Assembly (NCBI RefSeq): GCF_041058985.1
Contig: NZ_JBEHZE010000001.1
Coordinates: 1,054,001 to 1,118,000, forward strand
Reading direction: 5' to 3'
Source: Hyphococcus lacteus
Lineage (GTDB): Bacteria > Pseudomonadota > Alphaproteobacteria > Caulobacterales > Parvularculaceae
DNA: 64,000 nucleotides
Shown: positions 24,647-32,798 of the stretch, one piece after another
Position numbering within the stretch: position 1 is the first letter of the stretch
Layout: each line of letters opens with the position of its first letter
Notes under the pieces: model-generated
The model's database searches: none
What the model was told of the DNA's origin: nothing
The model's input: only the letters and a program-made list of their open reading frames with translations
Translations under genes and position numbers: made by a program

Positions 24647-24889
24647 TTAAGCGTGGGCATTGTCATGCGACGGTGCCGTGCGACGGTCACGATGCGTGAC
24701 CATGCGGTGGTGTAATTCCTCAACGCAGCTCCGGCCCGTCCGAACAAACAGAAACGGAAACAAGCCATGCAGCAAACAGGCAATGCCGGCGACGACCATT
24801 TTTGACCCAAAGCCGAATGCTGACCCCATATGTTCCATATAGGATTCGCCGACGCTGGCTGGGTGTTCAGTAAATGACTTCTTGATCAT
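24647..24889 (-). CDS. DUF6356 small membrane protein
   Basis: 80 residues. MIKKSFTEHPASVGESYMEH followed by GSKMVVAGIACLLHGLFPFLF and a histidine-rich tail is the standard DUF6356 layout, common in alphaproteobacteria. One or two membrane helices (residues 28-52). Function unknown. It is divergent from the Lrp-type regulator, which could control it. Confidence 0.82.
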   Translation of the reverse strand: MIKKSFTEHPASVGESYMEHMGSAFGFGSKMVVAGIACLLHGLFPFLFVRTGRSCVEELHHRMVTHRDRRTAPSHDNAHA

Positions 24890-25015
24890 GGTGCCTCGGA
24901 ACTCCGGTTTGACTTGGCCCAAGGATACGACGAACGGCGTGAAAATTTATCCTATAGATTTAATAAGAAAAACTATTCGTTGCAAGAATTTTCTATAAAT
25001 GATAGAAAATTTAGT

Positions 25016-25474
25016 ATGGATAGCATCGATAAAGCCATTATTGCGATACTACAGCGCGATTCATCGACACCTGTTAGTGAAATTGCAGATTCGGTCGGCC
25101 TTTCGGCTACGCCATGCTGGCGGCGCATAAAAAAGCTGGAAGAAGAAGGGGTTATCACCAAACGGGTTGCGCTGGTGGATCGTCACCGGCTCAATCTTCG
25201 GCTGACGGCTTTTATCTCGGTGAGGACAGCACACCATAGCGAAGCTTGGCTGACAAAATTTGCAGAATCTGTCAGGCGAATCCCTGAAATTGTCGAATTA
25301 CATCGGATGAGTGGTGACACCGACTATCTCATGAAGGTTGTTTGCCCTGACATGGTGCGATTCGACAAAGTCTATAAAAAGCTGATTTCGGTCGCGGAGT
25401 TCTCCGACGTAAAATCGAGCTTTTCGATGGAAGATTTGAAATCAACCACTGAGCTGCCATTAGACTATATATAA
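25016..25474 (+). CDS. Lrp/AsnC family transcriptional regulator
   Basis: 152 residues from MDSIDKAII, the usual family start; the frame is open further upstream but that part is AT-rich and unlike the family. HTH: ISEIADSVGL-type VSEIADSVGLSATPCWRRIK. A RAM/AsnC ligand domain follows (VELHRMSGDTDYLMKVVCPD). Such proteins sense amino acids and form octamers. Divergent neighbour is the DUF6356 gene; a secreted amidohydrolase converges from the other side. Confidence 0.9.
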   Translation: MDSIDKAIIAILQRDSSTPVSEIADSVGLSATPCWRRIKKLEEEGVITKRVALVDRHRLNLRLTAFISVRTAHHSEAWLTKFAESVRRIPEIVELHRMSGDTDYLMKVVCPDMVRFDKVYKKLISVAEFSDVKSSFSMEDLKSTTELPLDYI

Positions 25475-25483
25475 TTGCGCTAC

Positions 25484-25514
25484 AAAAAAGCGGCCCCATG
25501 AATATGCGACCGCT
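25484..25514 (-). terminator. Terminator after the amidohydrolase gene
   Basis: On the minus strand AGCGG ... CCGCT pairs around a loop of about 21 bases and is followed by TTTTTT. It stands between the convergent Lrp and amidohydrolase genes. The stem is short, so efficiency is uncertain. Confidence 0.5.
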
Positions 25515-25540
25515 AAAATAATAATCCGTCTGGTGGTGGA

Positions 25541-26851
25541 TTATTGCATTTTATAGGCGACGCCTTCTTTCATCACGAAGTCGATATCTTCGAGTTCTTT
25601 GATGTCGCTCAACGGGTCACCTTTTACAGCAACTAGATCACCATATTTTCCAGGTTCAACAGTACCAAGAACATCTGATTTGTCTAAGTTGGCGGCCCCA
25701 TTGACCGTGGCGGCATGGATGGCTTCCATCGGCGTCATGCCGGCATCAACGAGCAAGCCAAATTCGCGCGCGTTGACACCATGCTGAGAAACACCGCTAT
25801 CCGTACCGAAGGCGATTTTGACGCCGCCTTTGTGGGCCCGTCGCGCCATATCCAACATGGTTGGTCCGACTTCTTTTGCTTTGGCTCGTTGCGGCGGCAA
25901 AAGATGAGAGTTCGGATCATTGGCCCATTCTGCAACTGTCACCCCGGCTAGAATTGTTGGTACGAGAAACGCATCATTTTTCTTGAATAGTCGAATGGAT
26001 TCGTTGTCGAGATAGGTCCCGTGTTCGATAGAATCGACACCGGCGGCAAGTGCGGCATTGATACCTTGGACGCCGTGTGCGTGGGCTGTAACCCGGCGTC
26101 CCATCGCGTGGGCGCTGTCCATGATGGCTTCTAATTCATCGTCAAAAAATTGCTGTTCAAGCCCCGCCGCCGTGTTCGACAACACGCCGCCCGTTGCTGT
26201 CAGCTTGATGTGATCTGCACCACGGCGAACCTGATCTCGTACTGCTTTGCGGCATTCGCCAGCACCGTCGCACACGCCTTTTGAATGAAGGATGTGGCCG
26301 ATTTCATCCGTATACCCTTGCGTTCCGTCGCCATGACCACCAGTGACCGATATTGTTGCGCCGGATGCGTAGATACGTGAGCCGACAACATCACCGCGTT
26401 TGATGCCTTCGCGCAGGGCGAAAATCGCGTCGCTAGAACCTGCGCCAACGTCACGAACTGTAGTAAAGCCTGCCATGAGCGTTTTGTGGGCAAAGCCAGC
26501 ACCGGACATAGCCAAATCCGCACCAGACATTTGGACTCGATCAAGCCTGCCATTGGGGTTGTTCTCATGCGTGATGTGAACGTGACCATCAATCAAGCCA
26601 GGCATAACGAAATAATCGCTGAGATCATGAACAGTAACATTGTCATTGCTGTTGGCGCCGATGGCCTGAGCGTCCAAAAAACCGGCGGCAACGCGTTCAA
26701 CCCGTCCGTCTTTAATGACAACCGTTTGATTTTCGGCAACGGCGCTTCCGGGTTTGGCCAGTAGTTGTCCTGCGTGAACAACAGCATAATCTGCTGCATG
26801 TGCGCTAGTAAACATTGCACATAAGCCAATAGTGGTGATCAGACGATTCAT
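25541..26851 (-). CDS. Secreted amidohydrolase (imidazolonepropionase/prolidase-like)
   Basis: 436 residues with a signal peptide (MNRLITTIGLCAMFTSAHAA). An amidohydrolase TIM barrel: first metal pair in DGHVHITHE, the Lys segment DHIKLTATGG, metal histidines in VTAHAHGVQG and SIEHGTYLD, and the catalytic Asp in AFGTDSGVSQHG. GKYGDLVAVKGDPLSDI is the usual C-terminal beta-sandwich return. Members of this group hydrolyse dipeptides with C-terminal Arg/Lys/Pro or related cyclic amides in the periplasm. The substrate cannot be set from sequence. Confidence 0.88.
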   Translation of the reverse strand: MNRLITTIGLCAMFTSAHAADYAVVHAGQLLAKPGSAVAENQTVVIKDGRVERVAAGFLDAQAIGANSNDNVTVHDLSDYFVMPGLIDGHVHITHENNPNGRLDRVQMSGADLAMSGAGFAHKTLMAGFTTVRDVGAGSSDAIFALREGIKRGDVVGSRIYASGATISVTGGHGDGTQGYTDEIGHILHSKGVCDGAGECRKAVRDQVRRGADHIKLTATGGVLSNTAAGLEQQFFDDELEAIMDSAHAMGRRVTAHAHGVQGINAALAAGVDSIEHGTYLDNESIRLFKKNDAFLVPTILAGVTVAEWANDPNSHLLPPQRAKAKEVGPTMLDMARRAHKGGVKIAFGTDSGVSQHGVNAREFGLLVDAGMTPMEAIHAATVNGAANLDKSDVLGTVEPGKYGDLVAVKGDPLSDIKELEDIDFVMKEGVAYKMQ

Positions 26852-26893
26852 TTCGTCTCCTCTCTCAAAACAGTGTGTTTATTTTGGTTTTGT

Positions 26894-27859
26894 TTAACCT
26901 GTAGTAGACCCGCGTACGGGACCGATATACAGCTTTTCATCGTCAAAATCGAACATGATGCTGCGATCAGCAAAAAGATCTGCGCCTAAAAGACAAAACG
27001 GGCGTGTGCTTTTCTTGAGTTCCGCAAAAATTGGTGCGTCATAAACAAGGAAAATTTTGTTACGCCAGATTGCCTGGCCAATGCGAAGTCGCGTGATTTT
27101 AATCGGAAGAACGCGGGCTGTGTTATCAAAGATGTCATTGATCCTCGAACCCGTTGTCATACCACCACCGCGATCGACATTCACACGTAGTCCCGCTGAC
27201 ATTGCACGCAGGGCCGCTTTGTTAAAAATAGTGCCTGATGCACCAAGATCGACGATGCAGGAAATATAAGCACCGCGAACTTGGACCTTTACCGTATGTA
27301 ATGGCGTGGCGTTCTCGGTAATGCTGATTGGCCTTAGTGCGGTTCGCGACCAGCCCTTTTGATTGGGCCTTACATCACTGTCAGGGGGATAAAGTCGGAT
27401 AAGGCGATGATTTGCATCAATATGCACTTTGTATCGAACCAAGAAATCGAGGCCGAGCACCCCTTGAGGAGGCACATTGGGCGGCAGCCAATCCGGCAGA
27501 ATGACCCCGACATGTTCGTCCAGCCGCTCTCCGTTAAAATCGATTGTACCGATTTCATATGCCGGGAGTGCCTGTGCCCCGGAAAGACCGAGAATTCGAA
27601 TGTCGGCCCGATCGGCAGGGATAAATTCTTGGGTTCGGGAAAGGTTTTCGAAGACCGAAGTGATTGTCGCACCGGAGTCGACTATAAAATGATGGGGGCC
27701 TTGGTCGTTGACCGTCCCATCTACCGTAATCCAGCCTTGATACCGAAGGCGGTAGGGGATCTCTGCGATACTTTCCTGATCGGTGACGGATTGCGCAAAA
27801 GCGGGGTGTGCAAAGACTAGGCTCGCGACAGCGATGGCTAAGCTCAGTACATGTTTCAT
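26894..27859 (-). CDS. Retropepsin-like aspartic protease, periplasmic, two lobes
   Basis: 321 residues from MKHVLSLAIAVASLVFAHPA, a good signal peptide (an upstream in-frame ATG at 27916 lacks one before it). Two aspartic-protease half sites are seen: FIVDSGATITSVF near residue 60 and CIVDLGASGTIF near 220. Each is followed by a hydrophobic-hydrophobic-Gly-type strand (GVLGLDFL in the first, LLGADLF in the second). The second site has DLG instead of DS/TG, which is uncommon. Periplasmic two-lobed retropepsin-like proteins are poorly studied. It lies just upstream of, and in line with, the amidohydrolase (42 bases apart), suggesting a shared proteolytic role. Confidence 0.82.
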   Translation of the reverse strand: MKHVLSLAIAVASLVFAHPAFAQSVTDQESIAEIPYRLRYQGWITVDGTVNDQGPHHFIVDSGATITSVFENLSRTQEFIPADRADIRILGLSGAQALPAYEIGTIDFNGERLDEHVGVILPDWLPPNVPPQGVLGLDFLVRYKVHIDANHRLIRLYPPDSDVRPNQKGWSRTALRPISITENATPLHTVKVQVRGAYISCIVDLGASGTIFNKAALRAMSAGLRVNVDRGGGMTTGSRINDIFDNTARVLPIKITRLRIGQAIWRNKIFLVYDAPIFAELKKSTRPFCLLGADLFADRSIMFDFDDEKLYIGPVRGSTTG

Positions 27860-28120
27860 CCGCGCCCCATCTCCCCTTTGATGGCCAACCCACTGATTGG
27901 CTTTGCGCCCTATCAAAAAGAATATGCTATGTGCGAGGAGCTTGTCACCGTTGTGGCCCTGCCAGAGAGACGATTAGAGCGCTACACTCGGTAAAGTGAT
28001 TGAGATTGTGTGATTCATATAATTCTCGGTCCGCCACCCAACATTCGGCACGCTTTGATGATTCTGTCGATAATCGCGCTTTTAGTAGGTGTTTTTCTCG
28101 CAATCTGGTTGCCAACCCCC

Positions 28121-28148
28121 TTGCTATCAGCGCTTCGCAGGGTATAAC
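28121..28148 (+). promoter_or_regulatory. Sigma-70-type promoter for rpmI-rplT
   Basis: -35 TTGCTA (28121-28126), 16-base spacer, -10 TATAAC (28143-28148). The predicted transcript would carry a leader of about 90 bases before rpmI. The rest of the ~390-base region back to the retropepsin gene shows no further gene. Confidence 0.55.
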
Positions 28149-28164
28149 CCCCGCTTTCTCAGAC

Positions 28165-28228
28165 GGTCGTCGGGCCCCGAACTCGGGAATGGCATGCCTT
28201 GGCGACCTTGTTGCACGTCCGAAAGGAC
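28165..28228 (+). promoter_or_regulatory. Structured mRNA leader upstream of rpmI
   Basis: GGTCG (28165-28169) pairs with CGACC (28203-28207) and encloses a CCCG-AACT-CGGG hairpin and the palindrome GGCATGCC. A separate GTCC-GAAA-GGAC hairpin with a GNRA tetraloop (28217-28228) lies just before the Shine-Dalgarno AAGGAA. Such leaders upstream of L35/L20 genes are typically bound by L20 to repress translation; that role here is inferred. Confidence 0.45.
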
Positions 28229-28246
28229 CCTTTAAGGAATTGCGAA

Positions 28247-28447
28247 ATGCCCAAGATGAAGACTAAATCTGGCGCGAAAAAGCGCTTTAAAATGACAGCA
28301 AGCGGCAAAGTAAAAGCCGGTGTTGCAGGCAAGCGCCACGGCATGATCAAGCGTACACCAAAGCAAATCCGCCAAAATCGCGGCATGGATGTGCTTTCGG
28401 ATGCTGACGCGAAGATCGTCAAAAAATACATGCCCTATAACCGCTAA
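28247..28447 (+). CDS. rpmI: 50S ribosomal protein L35
   Basis: 66 residues, typical length. MPKMKTKSGAKKRFKMTASG and KRHGMIKRTPKQIRQNRG are the standard L35 sequence. The ATG at 28247 was chosen by homology and the AAGGAA site before it. It is followed by rplT after 12 bases. infC, which often precedes rpmI, is not present upstream. Confidence 0.97.
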   Translation: MPKMKTKSGAKKRFKMTASGKVKAGVAGKRHGMIKRTPKQIRQNRGMDVLSDADAKIVKKYMPYNR

Positions 28448-28459
28448 GGAGACGCTGTC

Positions 28460-28816
28460 ATGTCACGAGTTAAAAGAGGCGTCACCGCCCACGCCCGCCA
28501 CAAAAAAATCATCGGTAAGGCTAAAGGTTACTACGGCCGCCGTAAAAATACGTTCCGCGTAGCTAATCAGGCCGTCGAAAAGGCTGGCCAATATGCTTAT
28601 CGCGACCGTCGCGTCCGTAAGCGTAACTTCCGTTCGCTCTGGATCCAGCGCATTAACGCTGCTTGCCGTGAGCTAGACTTTACTTATGGCCGATTTATCA
28701 ACGGGCTCGATCGCGCAGGCATCGAAGTAGACCGCAAGGTTCTCGCTGATATTGCAGTGCACGAGCCTGAGGCATTCAAGGCCCTCGCGGAAAAGGCAAA
28801 AGCGGCACTCGCTTAA
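28460..28816 (+). CDS. rplT: 50S ribosomal protein L20
   Basis: 118 residues. MSRVKRGVTAHARHKKIIGK, AKGYYGRRKNTFRVANQAVE, and RKRNFRSLWIQRINAACRE identify L20, an early-assembly 23S rRNA binder that also represses its own operon in several bacteria. The preceding GGAGAC gives a ribosome site. A terminator-like hairpin lies between it and pheS. Confidence 0.98.
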   Translation: MSRVKRGVTAHARHKKIIGKAKGYYGRRKNTFRVANQAVEKAGQYAYRDRRVRKRNFRSLWIQRINAACRELDFTYGRFINGLDRAGIEVDRKVLADIAVHEPEAFKALAEKAKAALA

Positions 28817-28924
28817 TGCTTTTACTGGCATCTCGGATCTAATCCGAGGTGGCTGAACAGCAGAAACCGCATTTGGGTCGTCCACCACAGGAACTACCGG
28901 GTGACGCCCATCAACAAAATCGCT

Positions 28925-28957
28925 AAAGCGTCATTCGGAAACGAGTGACGCTTTTTC
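28925..28957 (+). terminator. Terminator or attenuator between rplT and pheS
   Basis: AGCGTCATTCG - GAAA - CGAGTGACGCT (one G-U pair) followed by TTTTTC. It is only 30 bases before the pheS ATG, so it can act as an attenuator for pheST or a plain terminator for rpmI-rplT. Upstream at 28832-28848 lies a second perfect hairpin CTCGGAT-CTA-ATCCGAG that could be part of the control structure. Confidence 0.75.
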
Positions 28958-28986
28958 TTTAGCAGACAAATTGGAGACCGGACCGC

Positions 28987-30063
28987 ATGTCCGAATTGCA
29001 GGAACTTGAAACCGACCTGTTGGCAAAGATTGACAGCGCCGAAAACGAATCCGCCCTTGAAGGTTTGCGTGTTGGCGCGCTAGGCAAAAAGGGCGTCATC
29101 TCGGAGCGCATGAAAACGCTTGGCAAGATGAGTCCCGAAGAGCGCAAAGAGATGGGCCCGGTATTGAATGGTCTAAAGACCCGTATCGGCGATGCGATCG
29201 AGACAAAGAAACAAACCCTAGAAGCAGCAGCGCTGAATGCGCGGCTGGCCTCGGAGAAGGTTGACGTAACGCTGCCGATCCGCCCTGAACCAAAGGGGAA
29301 GATACACCCCGTTTCTCAGGTTACCGAAGAGATCGTCGCGATTTTTTCGGCGATGGGTTTCGATGTTGCTGAGGGGCCAGACATTGAAGACGATTTCCAT
29401 AATTTTACGGCATTGAATTTTCCAGCTGATCACCCGGCGCGTGAAATGCATGATACGTTCTTTTTTGAACCGCGCGAGGACGGCACACGCCAAATGCTCC
29501 GTACCCATACATCGCCGGTTCAAATTCGTACGATGAAATCACAAAAGCCACCGATTCGGATCGTCATTCCTGGTCGTACATATCGTTGTGATTCTGATCA
29601 GACGCACACGCCGATGTTCCATCAGGTCGAGGGGTTGGTGATCGACAAGAGTGCCCATATGGGCCACCTCAAAGGTACGCTTGAGGCTTTTGTGAAAACT
29701 TTTTTCGAGATCGAAGAAGTTAAAACACGCTTTCGTCCGCACTTTTTTCCGTTTACCGAACCGTCCGCCGAAATGGATATTGGGTATGAGCACGTCGGCA
29801 AAGAGATACGATTTGGTCAGGGTGCTGACTGGATGGAAATTCTGGGGTGCGGCATGGTGCACCCAAATGTCCTCGTGAATTGCGGGTTGGATCCTGATGA
29901 GTATCAGGGTTTTGCCTGGGGGATGGGCGTCGATCGTCTTGCGATGCTGAAATACGGCATTCCGGATTTGCGTGATTTCTTTGCTGCCGATGCACGATGG
30001 TTAGAGCACTATGGGTTCGATCCGGTCGATCAACCGAATTTGGCGACAGGTTTGAGCAGGTAA
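28987..30063 (+). CDS. pheS: Phenylalanine-tRNA ligase alpha subunit
   Basis: 358 residues. An N-terminal coiled coil (about 1-90) is followed by a class II catalytic domain: HPVSQVTEEIVAIFSAMGF, DTFFFEPRED, LRTHTSPVQIR (motif 2 region), HQVEGLVIDK and the motif 3 segment GFAWGMGVDRLAMLKYG. It charges tRNA-Phe as an alpha2beta2 tetramer with PheT. It lies seven bases upstream of pheT. Confidence 0.98.
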   Translation: MSELQELETDLLAKIDSAENESALEGLRVGALGKKGVISERMKTLGKMSPEERKEMGPVLNGLKTRIGDAIETKKQTLEAAALNARLASEKVDVTLPIRPEPKGKIHPVSQVTEEIVAIFSAMGFDVAEGPDIEDDFHNFTALNFPADHPAREMHDTFFFEPREDGTRQMLRTHTSPVQIRTMKSQKPPIRIVIPGRTYRCDSDQTHTPMFHQVEGLVIDKSAHMGHLKGTLEAFVKTFFEIEEVKTRFRPHFFPFTEPSAEMDIGYEHVGKEIRFGQGADWMEILGCGMVHPNVLVNCGLDPDEYQGFAWGMGVDRLAMLKYGIPDLRDFFAADARWLEHYGFDPVDQPNLATGLSR

Positions 30064-30070
30064 CAGGACG

Positions 30071-32479
30071 ATGAAATTTACATTAAGCTGGTTGAAGCAA
30101 CACCTAGAAACCGATGCAAACCTTGATACGATTGTCGATGCAATGGTCGCTGTCGGTCTTGAGGTTGAAAGCGTTGAAAACCCTGCGGAACGTTTGGCTG
30201 CCTTCACGATTGGCGAAGTTCTGCATGCAGAAAAACATCCCGATGCCGACAAACTCAAGGTTTGTAGGGTTGCCACAAAAGATGGTGAGATGCAGATCGT
30301 TTGTGGCGCGCCTAATGCGCGCGCCGGCATTAAGGTTGCTTACGCGCCGGTTGGTGCTTATGTGCCCGGTATGGATGTAACACTTTCAAAAGCTAAAATC
30401 CGCGGCGTTGAAAGTCACGGTATGATGTGTTCAGTCAGTGAGCTTGAAATGGGCGATGATCATGACGGTATTATCGAGGCCCCGGAAAACGCCTCAGTGG
30501 GTGATCCTGTTGCCGAGGTTTACGGACTAAATGATCCGGTTATCGACTTTGAAGTTACGCCAAATCGCCCAGATACGAACGGCGTGAATGGGGTGGCGCG
30601 TGACCTCGCGGCTGCGGGGTTAGGTACGTTGATCACGCCAACCCCTGAGCCGGTATCGGGCGAATATCCCTGTCCGCAAAAGGTTGAGCTGCATTTTGAT
30701 TCGGCTACCAGCGACGCCTGTTCTGCTTTTTCTGGTCGCTTGATTAAGGGTGTGAAAAACGGACCATCGCCCAAGTGGCTTCAAGATCAGCTTCGTGCGA
30801 TTGGGTTGCGCCCTATCAACGCATTGGTCGATGTAACGAACTTTGTTTCTTATGATCGTGCACGTCCTCTCCATGTTTACGACGCTGACAAATTAAAAGG
30901 TGCGATCGTCGCCAGAATGGGTAAGGACGGCGAAAAATTTCTTGCTCTCGACGGAAAAGAATACACCATTGACGAAACTATGTGTGTGATCGCCGATGAG
31001 AATGGCGTTCTCGGCCTTGGCGGCATCATGGGTGGCGAAGAAACGGGGTGTACAGAAGAGACGGTGAACGTCTTTGTCGAATGCGCCTATTTTGATCCAT
31101 TGCGTACAGCGAAAACAGGCCGCAAGACGGGCATAGCGTCTGATGCGCGTTATCGTTTTGAGCGTGGGGTTGATCCGGCATTTGTGGTGCCCGGTCTAGA
31201 AATGGCGACCAAGCTCATTCTCGATATGTGCGGTGGTAGCCCAAGTGAAATCGAACTCGCCGGGACAGTGCCGACACCTGAACGGAATGTTTTATTCCCG
31301 CCATCAGAGGTGAAACGCCTCACTGGCATGGATGTTCCGCCTGAGGGCGCTGAGAAAATTCTCAATGCGCTTGGGTTTGGTGTTGCAAAAAGTGACCCTT
31401 GGCAGGTGGATGTCCCGACCTGGCGACCGGATATAGAGGGCAAGGCCGACATCGTTGAGGAAATTGCACGTGTTGTCGGGTTTGCGCATTTGCCTACGGA
31501 AACACTCCCGCTATTGAAGCCAGTCGAAACGCCGAAACTGACAATAGGTCAGAATCGTCGCCGTTTGGCGCGCCGGGCGCTTGCAATGCGCGGAATGCTC
31601 GAAGTTGTGACATGGTCATTCATGGATGAGCGTTATGTTGGTTTGTTTGCGGATGAAAAGGAGTTGCGCAAAAAGGGATTGGTATTGGCCAATCCAATTG
31701 CGTCAGACCTAAGTGTCATGCGGCCAACAATTTTGCCAAATTTGATAAGCGCTTTGGGTCGCAACGCTGATCGTGGTCGCGATGATTTAGCGTTGTTTGA
31801 GGTCGCGCCGGTTTACCATGGTGATCAGCCCGAAGATCAGGTAAGTGTCGCGACGGGCGCGCGCCATTCATCGCCCGCGCGACATTGGCAAGGTGAAAAT
31901 CCGCCGTCGGATGTTTTTGTGGTTAAGGCTGATGCAATGGCGGCCGCTGAGGCGGCTGGCGCGCCGGTTGCTAGCCTTCAAACGACGACGGATGCGCCAA
32001 CTTATTTCCACCCCGGCCGATCCGGTGTCCTACGCCTCGGACCAAAAGTCATTGCGCATTTCGGCGAAATCCATCCCGGCGTTCTAAAGGCGATGGATGT
32101 CGAGGGGCCGGTCCATGGTTTCGAAGTGTTTCTTGACGCCATCCCGGCATCAAAAAAGAAACCAACTAAAACACGTCCGGCGCTTGATGCGTCAGAACTG
32201 TTACCTCTTACTCGTGATTTTGCTTTCGTTGTGGACGACGACATTGTCGCCGAAACCTTGCTTAAGGCGGTACGCGGCGCAGAGAAAAAGCTAATAACCA
32301 GCGTTTCGTTATTTGATGTCTACCAAGGCAAAGGTGTAGCTGAGGGTAAGAAATCTTTGGCCGTCGAGGTTACGATTCAGCCTCGTGAAAAAACCCTCAC
32401 CGACGACGAAATCGACGCTATTTCCGCCAAAATCGTGGCGCAGGTAGAGAAGGCAACTGGCGGATCACTCAGGGGCTAA
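30071..32479 (+). CDS. pheT: Phenylalanine-tRNA ligase beta subunit
   Basis: 802 residues, typical length. Domains in order: tRNA-binding OB fold (about 39-148, KHPDADKLKVCRVATKDGE, QIVCGAPNAR), B3/B4 editing domain (GGIMGGEETGCTEETVN), B5 (PEGAEKILNALGFG), catalytic-like core, and the C-terminal FDX-ACB domain (PLTRDFAFVVDDDI). The editing domain hydrolyses Tyr-tRNA-Phe. The gene ends about 80 bases before tRNA-Thr. Confidence 0.98.
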   Translation: MKFTLSWLKQHLETDANLDTIVDAMVAVGLEVESVENPAERLAAFTIGEVLHAEKHPDADKLKVCRVATKDGEMQIVCGAPNARAGIKVAYAPVGAYVPGMDVTLSKAKIRGVESHGMMCSVSELEMGDDHDGIIEAPENASVGDPVAEVYGLNDPVIDFEVTPNRPDTNGVNGVARDLAAAGLGTLITPTPEPVSGEYPCPQKVELHFDSATSDACSAFSGRLIKGVKNGPSPKWLQDQLRAIGLRPINALVDVTNFVSYDRARPLHVYDADKLKGAIVARMGKDGEKFLALDGKEYTIDETMCVIADENGVLGLGGIMGGEETGCTEETVNVFVECAYFDPLRTAKTGRKTGIASDARYRFERGVDPAFVVPGLEMATKLILDMCGGSPSEIELAGTVPTPERNVLFPPSEVKRLTGMDVPPEGAEKILNALGFGVAKSDPWQVDVPTWRPDIEGKADIVEEIARVVGFAHLPTETLPLLKPVETPKLTIGQNRRRLARRALAMRGMLEVVTWSFMDERYVGLFADEKELRKKGLVLANPIASDLSVMRPTILPNLISALGRNADRGRDDLALFEVAPVYHGDQPEDQVSVATGARHSSPARHWQGENPPSDVFVVKADAMAAAEAAGAPVASLQTTTDAPTYFHPGRSGVLRLGPKVIAHFGEIHPGVLKAMDVEGPVHGFEVFLDAIPASKKKPTKTRPALDASELLPLTRDFAFVVDDDIVAETLLKAVRGAEKKLITSVSLFDVYQGKGVAEGKKSLAVEVTIQPREKTLTDDEIDAISAKIVAQVEKATGGSLRG

Positions 32480-32557
32480 AATCAACGGGGCAGGGCATCA
32501 AAACCAGCTTGCGGAACGCGCGCCGCCAAGTTATGACGCCCTCCCGCCACAAATTGG

Positions 32558-32633
32558 GCCGCATTAGCTCAGCTGGTAGAGCACATCATTCGTAATGATG
32601 GGGTCAGGTGTTCAAGTCACCTATGCGGCACCA
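32558..32633 (+). tRNA. tRNA-Thr (anticodon CGT)
   Basis: Full cloverleaf: acceptor GCCGCAT/ATGCGGC, D arm GCTC-AGCTGGTA-GAGC, anticodon arm CATCA-TTCGTAA-TGATG with anticodon CGT (reads ACG), T arm AGGTG-TTCAAGT-CACCT, discriminator A and encoded CCA. All stems pair. Its 3' end is the attachment site of the adjacent island and is kept intact at the left junction. Confidence 0.96.
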
Positions 32634-32635
32634 TA
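32615..32635. repeat. attL: island attachment site at the tRNA-Thr 3' end
   Basis: The 3' part of the tRNA (AGTCACCTATGCGGCACCAT plus A) recurs at 43198-43217. The integrase gene starts 160 bases further in. This is the classical tRNA target of P4-type integrases. Confidence 0.85.
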
Positions 32636-32733
32636 TTGAAATTTTTTACCGACCAATTTTACCTAAAAATACAGATAAAACAATGATGTAGGCCGCATTT
32701 GCGTCGTTTGTGGTCCGATATGGTCCCTTACGG

Positions 32734-32796
32734 TTGGGGGTATTTGGGGGTATATGTGGGGGTATCTCCAAACTCTCACCAAAGCGATACCCCCAA
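32734..32796. repeat. TTGGGGGTAT arm-type repeats, left end
   Basis: Direct copies at 32734-32743, 32744-32753 and 32756-32765 (the last GTGGGGGTAT) and one inverted copy at 32787-32796. The same sequence occurs at the right end. Clusters of short direct and inverted repeats beside the core site are typical arm sites for a tyrosine integrase or its directionality factor; the role is inferred. The repeats lie across the likely integrase promoter, so they may also mediate autoregulation. Confidence 0.6.
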
Positions 32797-32798
32797 AC

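Noticed and set aside
28850..28927. GTG-started 25-codon frame as a pheST leader peptide
   Set aside because: It has no Phe codons and is rich in Gln and Pro. Position before the hairpin is suggestive, but there is no attenuation logic visible.
32734..32796. Possible CRISPR-like array of TTGGGGGTAT repeats
   Set aside because: Units are ten bases long, adjacent or only a few bases apart, one is inverted, and the same motif is at the other island end. This fits integrase arm sites and not a CRISPR array. No cas gene is present.
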